A stretch of 64,000 bases of DNA from an uncultured Bacteroidota bacterium (GTDB lineage Bacteria > Bacteroidota > Bacteroidia > Flavobacteriales > Flavobacteriaceae): contig CACIXU010000008.1 in assembly GCA_902590705.1 (NCBI GenBank), forward strand, positions 1 to 64,000, written 5' to 3'. The translations under genes were made by a program, and so were the position numbers. A model generated the notes under the pieces. That model had not been told where the DNA came from and did no database searches. It was given only the letters and a program-made list of their open reading frames with translations. Positions 10,901 through 18,726 of this stretch are shown here, piece by piece. Position 1 is the stretch's first letter; the number at the start of each line of letters is the position of its first letter.

Positions 10901-11405
10901 TATACAATGTGCCTTAAAGTACACAATTGAGGCTTCAAAAAACCCGGGATATACTCAAACAGTTGCCGAGATTCAATTACCTGATAGCTCAGGCGAAGTA
11001 AAAAAAGACTTAAGTTTAGATTGGTCATCTACTTGTATACCAGATGATTTAGTTTGCTTGCTTGATATTAACCCGATTTTATTTGATCTGGACAAGTACT
11101 ACATTAATCCTAAGGCTGCAAAAGAACTTCGAAAAGTTTATGCTGCAATGATAAGGTACCCAGATTTGGAAATTTTTATTGCATCGCACACAGATTCTCG
11201 TGGATCAAATGATTATAATCAAAAGCTTTCGATTAATAGGGCAACTTCAACCAAAAACTGGTTAGTTAGGAGGGGAATTGCATCTGAGCGACTAACAACC
11301 GACGGATTTGGAGAGTTCGAGTTAGAAAACTATTGTGATGACAATGTAGCCTGCCAAGAGGAAGAACACCAATTAAACAGAAGATCAGTATTTAAAATAA
11401 AATAA
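7992..11405 (+). CDS. OmpA family protein with three SPOR-like domains, TPR, PD40 propeller and CNA-B-like segment
   Basis: Three SPOR-like segments (YHVIVASFKS, YHILVGSFNN twice), TPR-like region, PD40 motifs (LYFSSDMPGTFGYSDIWY), C-terminal OmpA (IASHTDSRGSNDYNQKLSINRATSTKNWL...HQLNRRSVFKIK). Confidence 0.92.
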   Translation: MKLNKIFTLSFNLIVIIFNYGYSYNSFVKESHNLTIQSERYHVIVASFKSESLAQKELVRLNNSGYELAKILYDENGKNFRISIMSFDNRSSAINYSKEINQSGFNDTWIFHNSLNQSSPNPIVKTGVTPPINLQSNSSSKDILPVSQSQYEGDPEYHILVGSFNNENYANNFKESLLSQGYLKAKVIKEGSEKTYNVVLNTFTSKVDADKFIQTLSDTPYRNATIPGYPSKKFSKVIPPRPIPNQSIPSTLESPLKPVAKPSNLKKLSSKLQIKSNSSSKDILPVSQSQYEGDPEYHILVGSFNNENYANNFKESLLSQGYLKAKVIKEGSEKTYNVVLNTFTSKVDADKFIQTLSDTPYRNATIPGYPSKKFSKVIPLRPIPNRSISEQIVLQEPINQNSVKQSEDEQAQIKDQIEEGKVNNVDSEKPITESITEPLILNKPVNISSVEQNKEEQANLIDEIVDERVNNLTFEKSIIEPKMQIPSFDQEQDNIQLEVNDIPTPQKKRNIDKRSEKNIFLAKKDYDKYSYDKAQQKYLEIINTGKDSKEAYEYLANSYFKNSQYEKAVIWYNKLISRYPKEINAEIYYRASLCFKSQGAYEISNTLLEKYLEMSNNLVIKDYYEKNPNYLETIKLESKKFGIELTQISTENSDFGPSFYGDNQLIYSSTLDATGNSDYEWSGEPFLDLFIADIDSLGNLSNTKRLSNEINTEYHESSASVTRDKKKMYFTRNNFINGKIGTDKNKQINLKIYTAESDDGENWRGIKELPFNDDNYSVAHPTLSVDEKKLYFSSDMPGTFGYSDIWYVDIFEDGSFGQPINLGPQVNTEFRESFPYIGENNTLYFSSDGRIGLGGFDIYYTSLDKKGFPIRSSNIGEPVNSKLDDFGFIYKESKDLGYFSSNRKGIWGSKSDEVYKVTRKGCDINLSGIIVDQNTKKPIPNAYVRLINENGEIISDQFVGEDAIYRFDENIQCALKYTIEASKNPGYTQTVAEIQLPDSSGEVKKDLSLDWSSTCIPDDLVCLLDINPILFDLDKYYINPKAAKELRKVYAAMIRYPDLEIFIASHTDSRGSNDYNQKLSINRATSTKNWLVRRGIASERLTTDGFGEFELENYCDDNVACQEEEHQLNRRSVFKIK
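8395..8709 (+). repeat. 315-bp perfect direct repeat, copy 1 (SPOR-like domain)
   Basis: Base-for-base identical to 8815-9129 (offset 420 bp), read from the sequence lines. Confidence 0.97.
8815..9129 (+). repeat. 315-bp perfect direct repeat, copy 2 (SPOR-like domain)
   Basis: Base-for-base identical to 8395-8709. Confidence 0.97.
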
Positions 11406-11415
11406 ACTAACAATT

Positions 11416-11787
11416 ATGATTATTTACCTTTCACTTATAATTTTTTTTAACACTTTAATATTTCAGGAGCGATTTAAGGTTTTGAAAACTGATGCAGACA
11501 GAGAACTTAAAATTTTTAAAGGTAATGACGGTAAGACATTATTTTTTGAGTTTTGTAATAAAGAACAAATAAATGAATGCCTTCTTGAAGTATTAGTTTT
11601 TGACCTGAGAGGAGTAGTAAGCATCTTGGCTAAATCCCCTAATATGGGAACTACTGAAATTAAAGATAATGGAAAGATTATAAGAACTGAGACAGGATTT
11701 ACCTATTTAATTACTCAAGAAGGGATTTCATCTGAAGCTATTAAAAGTGATGAACTTATAAAAGCAATTAGAGAAATATTCTTCTGA
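11416..11787 (+). CDS. Hypothetical protein, 123 aa
   Basis: ORF immediately downstream of the OmpA gene; no family recognised. Confidence 0.6.
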   Translation: MIIYLSLIIFFNTLIFQERFKVLKTDADRELKIFKGNDGKTLFFEFCNKEQINECLLEVLVFDLRGVVSILAKSPNMGTTEIKDNGKIIRTETGFTYLITQEGISSEAIKSDELIKAIREIFF

Positions 11788-11885
11788 TCGTTTGGTCAAC
11801 AATACAAGGCCCTCAAGAAATGAGGGCTTGATGACAGATTTTAAAATTTTTATTGAGGCAAAAAGGGTATGAATGATAAAAAAAC

Positions 11886-11916
11886 TCCCAAATCGGATGA
11901 CTTGGGATGTTTTTTC
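11886..11916 (+). terminator. Probable intrinsic terminator
   Basis: TCCCAA...TTGGGA stem followed by a T-run; on the minus strand the hairpin is followed by T7, so it may be bidirectional. Confidence 0.65.
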
Positions 11917-11932
11917 GCTGAAAAAGTCAGCC

Positions 11933-11951
11933 TTAACCATAAATCAATTTA
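11933..11951. repeat. Recurrent intergenic 19-mer, copy 1 (TTAACCATAAATCAATTTA)
   Basis: 18/19 identical to the copies at 26854-26872 and 27418-27436. Confidence 0.75.
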
Positions 11952-12078
11952 TACACAAAAATTGTATATACAAATATAGTTAAATTTTAATTATAAATAT
12001 CACTAGTCTTAATTTTTTGTAAAAAAACTATTGTTATTAAATATATTTTTAATTTTAAATATATTATTTAACCCTTAT

Positions 12079-12942
12079 ATGAAAAATTCTGATCTAAATC
12101 CACTCTCTAGCCTTGAAGACTGGGAGGATGATATTTTAAGAAGATATCCTGATCCTGGGGATATAAAAAAGAAAGATGAGTACAGAAATTATAATGATTC
12201 TGATAGAGATTCTACAGTCAGAGAATTCTATCGTCTAAATCATAAATATCAAACATACGATTTTGTATCTGCCAAGGAAGATGAGTTTTTGGCCTTCAAC
12301 AAAAGGAAAATGTCTATCTGGGATGCATTAGATTATCTCAATACCTTAGTAGACGATAGTGATCCTGATATTGAGCTTGATCAATTGCAACATCTGTTAC
12401 AAACTTCGGAAGCAATACGAAAAGATGGTCACCCTGATTGGTTTGTTCTTACTGGATTATTACACGACCTTGGCAAAGTACTTTGTTTATTTGGAGAACC
12501 ACAATGGGCTGTAGTAGGTGATACTTATCCAGTAGGATGTAGTTTTTCCTCTAAAATTGTATACCCAGAATTTTTTAGTAAAAATCCTGATTTTAGTGAT
12601 GAAAGGTACAATACTAAATATGGAATCTACAGTGAAAACTGTGGATTGCAAAATGTTAAAATGAGCTGGGGTCATGATGAATATTTATACCAAATTCTAA
12701 GAGATTATTTGCCCAAGCCTGCACTTTATATGATTAGATATCACTCTTTTTATGCCCAGCATCGCGAGGGAGCCTATGAACATCTAATGAGTGATGAAGA
12801 TAGGGAATATTTTAAATGGGTTAAGTTATTCAATCCTTATGATTTGTATTCAAAAGCACCTGTTCCACCAGACTCCAAGGCCCTCCGTCCTTATTACGAA
12901 GGCTTGATTTCAAAATATTTGCCTGAAAAATTATTGTTTTAA
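12079..12942 (+). CDS. Myo-inositol oxygenase (MIOX) family protein
   Basis: [35 protein letters not shown] and [43 protein letters not shown] are MIOX signatures. ORF extends to 12031, but the ATG at 12079 ([18 protein letters not shown]) is the likelier start. Confidence 0.92.
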   Translation: MKNSDLNPLSSLEDWEDDILRRYPDPGDIKKKDEYRNYNDSDRDSTVREFYRLNHKYQTYDFVSAKEDEFLAFNKRKMSIWDALDYLNTLVDDSDPDIELDQLQHLLQTSEAIRKDGHPDWFVLTGLLHDLGKVLCLFGEPQWAVVGDTYPVGCSFSSKIVYPEFFSKNPDFSDERYNTKYGIYSENCGLQNVKMSWGHDEYLYQILRDYLPKPALYMIRYHSFYAQHREGAYEHLMSDEDREYFKWVKLFNPYDLYSKAPVPPDSKALRPYYEGLISKYLPEKLLF

Positions 12943-12974
12943 TATATTAAAACAAAAGTACAAATTTTCAAAGT

Positions 12975-13970
12975 ATGTTAAATTTTGGCATAGTGGGCTT
13001 AGGTAGAATTGGAAAAGTTCACCTTTCCAATATTCAACGTCACTGCACTAATGCAAAAGTAATTGCCGCAAGTCCAGTTAAATCAAAGGATAAAGTATTT
13101 TTAAATGAAAATGGAGTGGAGTTCCATTTTGATGATTATGATCAAATGATAAAAGAATCAAAATTAGATGCCATTATTATTGCTTCGCCTACTTCATTTC
13201 ACTACGAACACATTCTTCTTGCTGCAAAAGCAGGCATACATATTTTTTGCGAAAAACCGATTGACTTGAATTATGAAAAAGTTAAAACTATTTCCGAAAT
13301 GGTTGCATCTGCTGGGATCCATTTTATGCTTGGATTTAACAGAAGATTTGATCCCCATATTATGCAACTAAAAAAAGCAATTAAAATGGGTAAGTCTGGA
13401 ACACCAAGAATTATTAAAATTACGAGTCGTGATCCTGAACCTCCTCCAATTAATTTCATAAAAAATTCTGGGGGGTTATTTCTTGATATGTCAATTCACG
13501 ACTTTGATATGGCTAGGTATTTGGTTGAAGATGAAGTAGTTCAAGTAATGGCTAATGGTAAGGTATTTGGAGATTTAGAAATGGAAAAGTATGATGATAT
13601 TGATACCGCAGTAATTACACTAATTTTTAAAAAAGGCTGCATGGTTCAAATAGATAACAGTAGATACAGTTCATATGGATATGACCAAAGAATTGAAGTT
13701 TTCGGAGAAAAAGGAATGGTAGCTACCCAGAACGTTTTAGAGGACAAGATTATGACTGCCGATGAATTTGGTCACCATAAATCTAGAGCGAAATATTTTT
13801 TTATTGAACGTTATTCTGATTCGTATCGAAATGAATTAACAGACTTTGTAAAAAATTTACAAAATAAGAAAGCACCTAGTATAAGTGCTGAGGATGGCTT
13901 AGCATCATTGGCAATTGCAATAGCCGCAAAAAAATCATTAAAGGAAAACAAACCTGTCAACCTTTCTTAA
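12975..13970 (+). CDS. iolG: Gfo/Idh/MocA family oxidoreductase, probable inositol 2-dehydrogenase
   Basis: N-terminal Rossmann FGIVGLGRIGKVH, FCEKPIDLN, FMLGFNRRFDP; adjacent to MIOX. Confidence 0.82.
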   Translation: MLNFGIVGLGRIGKVHLSNIQRHCTNAKVIAASPVKSKDKVFLNENGVEFHFDDYDQMIKESKLDAIIIASPTSFHYEHILLAAKAGIHIFCEKPIDLNYEKVKTISEMVASAGIHFMLGFNRRFDPHIMQLKKAIKMGKSGTPRIIKITSRDPEPPPINFIKNSGGLFLDMSIHDFDMARYLVEDEVVQVMANGKVFGDLEMEKYDDIDTAVITLIFKKGCMVQIDNSRYSSYGYDQRIEVFGEKGMVATQNVLEDKIMTADEFGHHKSRAKYFFIERYSDSYRNELTDFVKNLQNKKAPSISAEDGLASLAIAIAAKKSLKENKPVNLS

Positions 13971-13989
13971 ACTTTTTTAAAATTAGCTT

Positions 13990-15576
13990 ATGCAATTATT
14001 TTTGACATTTGCGGCCTATACCTTTTTTGTAGCAGTGTATTCTTGGTATAAGCTGAAAAAGGAAAAGTTGACATCAAAAGAAGGTTACTTTCTTGGCGGA
14101 AGGAGCCTTACAGGTATTGTAATTGCTGGTTCGATGCTTCTTACTAATATTTCAACAGAGCATTTGATTGGAATGAATGGTTCGTCTTATAAAAACGGAT
14201 TTATAATAATAGCATGGGAAGTAACCTCTGCTTTAGCGCTAATTCTTACTGCAGTTTATTTTATTCCAAAATACTTGAAAATGGGATTGACAACTATCCC
14301 ACAATTTTTGGAAAATCGATTTGATGGTTTTACACGCTCTCTAGTTGCCTTTTTTCTAATGATTTCATTTGTGGTTACCCTTCTACCAATAGTATTGTAC
14401 ACGGGAGCAATAAATTTGGAAAGTATTTTTAATATATCTGAACTTTTACATTTACCAAAATCCCAGGCTATGAATTATACTATATGGGCCATTGGTTTAA
14501 TAGGCTCTTTATATGCAATTTTTGGGGGATTAAAAGCTGTAGCTGTATCTGATACTCTTAATGGATACGGTCTTTTGATAGGTGGCTTGGCTATTCCTTT
14601 TCTAGCTCTAGTCAATATTGGAGAAGGAAATGCAATTGATGGTTTAAGTAAGGTTTACCAAAATGCTCCAAATAAATTTAATGTTATTGGAGACAAAGAT
14701 TCTGTGATGCCATTTGAAGTCCTATTTACTGGACTTATAATTAATCAAATATATTTTTGGTGTATGAATCAAATGATAATTCAAAGAGCTCTAGGAGCCA
14801 AAAATCTCGAGGAAGCCCAGAAAGGATTGCTTTTTACTGGATTTCTAAAATTATTAGTGCCTTTAATAATTATATTGCCTGGAGTAATTGGATTCTATTA
14901 TTATGGTGATTTTTTCTACGATAATCAAGACATGATATACCCTGAATTGATTAAAAAAGTTCTACCTAATAGCTTCATTGGAATTTTTGCTGCTATTGTA
15001 ATGGGCGCTGTGTTGAGTACTTTTAATAGTGTTCTTAATAGTGCTGCTACCATATTTAGCATAGATATTTTTAAAAGACATATTAATCCTAATATTAATG
15101 ATTCTCATCTGGTAAAAACGGGTAAAATTACATCTGCTTTTTTGGCTATTTTTGCTATTTGCGTTGCACCTATGGTTGGAAATGCCCCAGATGGATTGTA
15201 TCAATTACTTCAACAACTTAATGGGATTTTCTTTATCCCAATTGCTTCAATTATTTTAGCTGGATTTTTCTTGCCTAAAATTTCTGCGTTAGCTGCTAAG
15301 GTTGCTCTTTTAACTGGTTTGGCATTTTACATTACTTGTACCTTTATATTAAATGTTAACCTCCATTTTGTACATGTCTGGGGAATTGAATTTATTTTAA
15401 ATATGGTTGTAATGATTTTGATTTCTTATAATTTTCCTGATGATAAAGAATTTAAAATCAAAGATTTACAAATTGTTGAAATGAATGGTTGGAAGCATAC
15501 TAAGGCCTTTTCATCATTTCTTTTATTCATGACTTTACTTATATATATACTTCTAGGAAACTTTGATAATTATTAA
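13990..15576 (+). CDS. Sodium:solute symporter (SSS/SLC5-like), possible inositol transporter
   Basis: YFLGGRSLTGIVIAGSMLLTNISTEHLIGMNG, multiple TM segments; operon context. Confidence 0.85.
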   Translation: MQLFLTFAAYTFFVAVYSWYKLKKEKLTSKEGYFLGGRSLTGIVIAGSMLLTNISTEHLIGMNGSSYKNGFIIIAWEVTSALALILTAVYFIPKYLKMGLTTIPQFLENRFDGFTRSLVAFFLMISFVVTLLPIVLYTGAINLESIFNISELLHLPKSQAMNYTIWAIGLIGSLYAIFGGLKAVAVSDTLNGYGLLIGGLAIPFLALVNIGEGNAIDGLSKVYQNAPNKFNVIGDKDSVMPFEVLFTGLIINQIYFWCMNQMIIQRALGAKNLEEAQKGLLFTGFLKLLVPLIIILPGVIGFYYYGDFFYDNQDMIYPELIKKVLPNSFIGIFAAIVMGAVLSTFNSVLNSAATIFSIDIFKRHINPNINDSHLVKTGKITSAFLAIFAICVAPMVGNAPDGLYQLLQQLNGIFFIPIASIILAGFFLPKISALAAKVALLTGLAFYITCTFILNVNLHFVHVWGIEFILNMVVMILISYNFPDDKEFKIKDLQIVEMNGWKHTKAFSSFLLFMTLLIYILLGNFDNY

Positions 15577-15603
15577 TCAAAGTTACCCTTTGTAGAAAAT
15601 GAT

Positions 15604-15626
15604 GAAACCACATGGCGGTTTCTTTT
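15604..15626 (+). terminator. Probable intrinsic terminator of the inositol operon
   Basis: GAAACC-ACATGGC-GGTTTC followed by TTTT. Confidence 0.6.
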
Positions 15627-15756
15627 GTTTAGATCTAATAATACATATTTATTCATATTTAAAAACTTGTAAATTATTCTTAAATAGAGTAGTGAGTGAT
15701 AAAAATATTTGAATTAGGGATCTATTTATAAAAGGAAATATACAATTAGATTAACT

Positions 15757-15888
15757 TTAAGAATTGGGATCTTTCTTTTTAACTTTTTTTAAGTAATCAT
15801 CTAGATGGGTTTCCCAGTGCATTCTGTATTCGAAACCAGTTTCAAATTCTTGATTACACTGACTACATTTAATTATTTTCTTACCCAT
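15757..15888 (-). CDS. 43-aa protein with a single classical C2H2 zinc-finger motif
   Basis: Translation MGKKIIKCSQCNQEFETGFEYRMHWETHLDDYLKKVKKKDPNS*. Below the ORF-track length cutoff; fits CX2CX3FX5(hydrophobic)X2HX3H. Confidence 0.65.
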   Translation of the reverse strand: MGKKIIKCSQCNQEFETGFEYRMHWETHLDDYLKKVKKKDPNS

Positions 15889-15965
15889 ATACTATCAAAC
15901 TAATTTAAGAAAATTTGATTAAAAAGTGGGATAATTTTAAATTATTGAAGAATCTAAAAAAGGTT

Positions 15966-16047
15966 AAAAATTTTCAAAAATTTTCAAAAATCGTCAAAAA
16001 ACGTCAAAAAACGTCAAAAAAATTCAAAAATGACCAAAAAAATCACA
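15966..16047. repeat. Eight A-tracts phased at 10 bp (curved-DNA candidate)
   Basis: Consecutive 10-mers each ending AAAAA: ggttaaaaa / ttttcaaaaa x2 / tcgtcaaaaa / acgtcaaaaa x2 / aattcaaaaa / tgaccaaaaa. Confidence 0.9.
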
Positions 16048-16157
16048 TTTTTTATTAAAACTCAATTTTTTGAGATTACTATTATTTTGTAATTAATTAA
16101 TTTTTAGGACTTAGAATATGTTTTGAAAAAGTAATTGTAGATTTCTTAAATTGTAAT

Positions 16158-17867
16158 ATGCAAAATAAAAATAAATTCCTTTTTTCAAGATCATTTAACA
16201 CTATTAAACCAGTCAAACTATATTTAAGTTTTTTAATTTTTCTATTACAGAGCTGTAATCCAGCTAATCCCAAAAACAACTTTTTTGAAGCTGATGTGGT
16301 TGTCTATGGTGGCACTTCTGCTGCTATAATTGCAGCTGTAGAGGTCAGTCAATCTGGGAAATCGGTGATTTTAGTTTCACCTGATCTTCATTTGGGAGGT
16401 CTTACTTCAGGAGGTTTAGGCTGGACAGATACTGGAAAAAAAGAAGCGATTGGAGGTCTTTCGAGGGATTTTTACCATCGGATATGGCAATACTATAATA
16501 ATGATGAAGCATGGAAATGGCAAAAGAGAGAGGATTATGGAGGTAAAGGCCAAGGGACAAAAGCAGTAGACGGCTCTAAAAGAACAATGTGGATATTTGA
16601 ACCCCATGTTGCGGAAATAGTTTTTGAGGATTACATTAAAGAATTCAATATTAAAACCTTTAGAGATGAATGGCTAAATCGCTTATCAGGAATCCAAAAA
16701 GATAATGGTAAAATAGTTTCATTTACTACCCTCTCAGGAAAAGTATTCAAAGGAAAAGTTTTTATTGATGCTACCTATGAAGGAGATCTGATGGCTAGTG
16801 CGGGAGTAAGTTATCACATAGGCCGAGAGAGTACAAAAACCTATGATGAAAAATGGAATGGAGTTCAAACTGGGGTTTTACATCATCAACATTGGTTTTG
16901 GAAAAATATATCTCCTTATAAAATTCCGGGAGACTCTAATAGTGGACTTCTACCCAAAATTTCTCCAGAGCCTCCCGGTGAATATGGATCTGGTGATAAT
17001 AAAATTCAAGCCTATTGTTTTAGACTTTGCATGACAAACAATTATGAAAACAGAAAGCCATTTCCAAAGCCTAAAAATTACGATCCTTCACAATATGAAT
17101 TGTTACTTAGATCATTGCTTACAGGAAGGAAAGATTTTTTCACAAAATTTGATCCAGTTCCTAATTACAAAACCGATACAAATAATCACGGCCCATTCAG
17201 TTCAGACAATATTGGAATGAATTATGATTATCCTGATGCAAATTACAAGAGGCGTAAAGTCATAATTGAAGAGCATAAAAATTATCAGATGGGACTTTTA
17301 TATTTCGTTGCTAATGATCCCAGAGTTCCCTCAGATATTAGGGAGAAACTTTCCAATTGGGGGTTAGCTAAGGACGAATTTACAGACAATGAAAATTGGC
17401 CCCATCAGATTTATGTTCGTGAAGCTCGGAGAATGTTAGGTACTTACATAACTACAGAGCACGATGTGCTTTTAAAAAGAGAAGTTCCAAAACCTATAGG
17501 AATGGGATCTTATGCCATGGATTCTCATAATGTTCAACGTTATATAAATCCAGAGGGATTTGTTCAGAATGAAGGAGATATAGGTGTAAAACCACCAGCT
17601 CCCTATTCAATTTCTTACGGCTCAATTACCCCCAAAAAAAATCAATGTTCAAATTTACTTGTTCCCGTTTGCCTTTCCAGCAGCCACATTGCTTTTGGAT
17701 CAATTAGAATGGAACCGGTGTTTATGATTTTAGGCCAGTCCGCAGCAGTTGCTGCTTGTATTGCAGTAGATAAAAATATTGCTGTTCAAGATTTAGATTA
17801 TAATTATCTAAAAAATTTACTTTTAGATAAGGGTCAGGTTTTAACTCTTAAACATCTGATTAAATAA
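16158..17867 (+). CDS. FAD-dependent oxidoreductase (FAD_oxidored family), probable lipoprotein
   Basis: DVVVYGGTSAAIIAAVEVSQSGKSVILVSPDLHLGGLTSGGLGWTD; lipobox-like LLQSC. Confidence 0.88.
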   Translation: MQNKNKFLFSRSFNTIKPVKLYLSFLIFLLQSCNPANPKNNFFEADVVVYGGTSAAIIAAVEVSQSGKSVILVSPDLHLGGLTSGGLGWTDTGKKEAIGGLSRDFYHRIWQYYNNDEAWKWQKREDYGGKGQGTKAVDGSKRTMWIFEPHVAEIVFEDYIKEFNIKTFRDEWLNRLSGIQKDNGKIVSFTTLSGKVFKGKVFIDATYEGDLMASAGVSYHIGRESTKTYDEKWNGVQTGVLHHQHWFWKNISPYKIPGDSNSGLLPKISPEPPGEYGSGDNKIQAYCFRLCMTNNYENRKPFPKPKNYDPSQYELLLRSLLTGRKDFFTKFDPVPNYKTDTNNHGPFSSDNIGMNYDYPDANYKRRKVIIEEHKNYQMGLLYFVANDPRVPSDIREKLSNWGLAKDEFTDNENWPHQIYVREARRMLGTYITTEHDVLLKREVPKPIGMGSYAMDSHNVQRYINPEGFVQNEGDIGVKPPAPYSISYGSITPKKNQCSNLLVPVCLSSSHIAFGSIRMEPVFMILGQSAAVAACIAVDKNIAVQDLDYNYLKNLLLDKGQVLTLKHLIK

Positions 17868-17936
17868 TGTTGTGCTGCTAATTTAAATAATTGGGAAATT
17901 TAATTTTTAACTTTATGTAAATGCAATAATTTATAT

Positions 17937-18713
17937 ATGATCAAAGCTTTTTTATTTGACCTAGATGGTGTCTTTTACGTAGATAATCAAATAATTCCTG
18001 GAGTTGATATAACAATTCAGTGGTTAAAACAAAATAAAATTCCTTTCAAGTTTGTCACCAATAATACTACGTTACCTAGAAAGAAATTAGTTGAAAAAAT
18101 GAACAGTATTGGTTTGCTTTTAAAAGAAGATGATTTAATAAGCGCAAACTATGCAGGGACTCTACTTTTAAGTAGGTTAGGCATTAAATCTTGTAAACTT
18201 GTATTAAAAGAGATTGCAAAATTTGATTATCAACATTTTGACACCTCAAACCCTAAACCTGAAGCAATTGTTGTTGGAGATATTGGTCCAAATTGGAACT
18301 ATAATTTGATGAACGATTTGATGAATTTGATTTTAGAGGGAACAAAACTGATTGCATTACATAAGGGGACTTATTTCCAAAGTAAAAAAGGTTTGATAAT
18401 TGACAGTGGGGCTTTTATTGCTGGACTTGAATATTCGACGCAAACAAATGCTATAATTGTTGGTAAGCCTGAAAAAACTTTTTTTGAATTAGCTACTCAG
18501 AATTTTGACTGTAAAGAAGATGAAATTGCTATGGTCGGTGATGATTTGATTAATGATATCCAAGGCGCTCAAAATATGGGGTATACATCTTTTTTGGTTA
18601 AAACTGGTAAATTCAGACCTTCTATATATAGAACTTCTTCTATAAGCCCTGACCATCTTATTAACTCAGTAGCAGAATTACCAAATTACATATCAAGTAA
18701 TAGTTTACTCTAA
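17937..18713 (+). CDS. HAD-IIA family hydrolase
   Basis: FLFDLDGVFYVDNQIIPG, FVTNNTTLPR, VGKPEKTFFELA, MVGDDLINDIQGAQNMGYTSFLVKTGKF. Confidence 0.88.
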   Translation: MIKAFLFDLDGVFYVDNQIIPGVDITIQWLKQNKIPFKFVTNNTTLPRKKLVEKMNSIGLLLKEDDLISANYAGTLLLSRLGIKSCKLVLKEIAKFDYQHFDTSNPKPEAIVVGDIGPNWNYNLMNDLMNLILEGTKLIALHKGTYFQSKKGLIIDSGAFIAGLEYSTQTNAIIVGKPEKTFFELATQNFDCKEDEIAMVGDDLINDIQGAQNMGYTSFLVKTGKFRPSIYRTSSISPDHLINSVAELPNYISSNSLL

Positions 18714-18726
18714 ATATATTAAGATA

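Noticed and set aside
11809-11827. GCCCTCA-AGAAA-TGAGGGC hairpin as a terminator
   Set aside because: Good stem but no T-run follows; a clearer terminator lies at 11886-11916, so it was not listed as a terminator.
15961-16047. 10-bp repeat tract considered as CRISPR or a microsatellite coding element
   Set aside because: Unit is 10 bp with no spacers or direct-repeat length compatible with CRISPR; better described as phased A-tracts.
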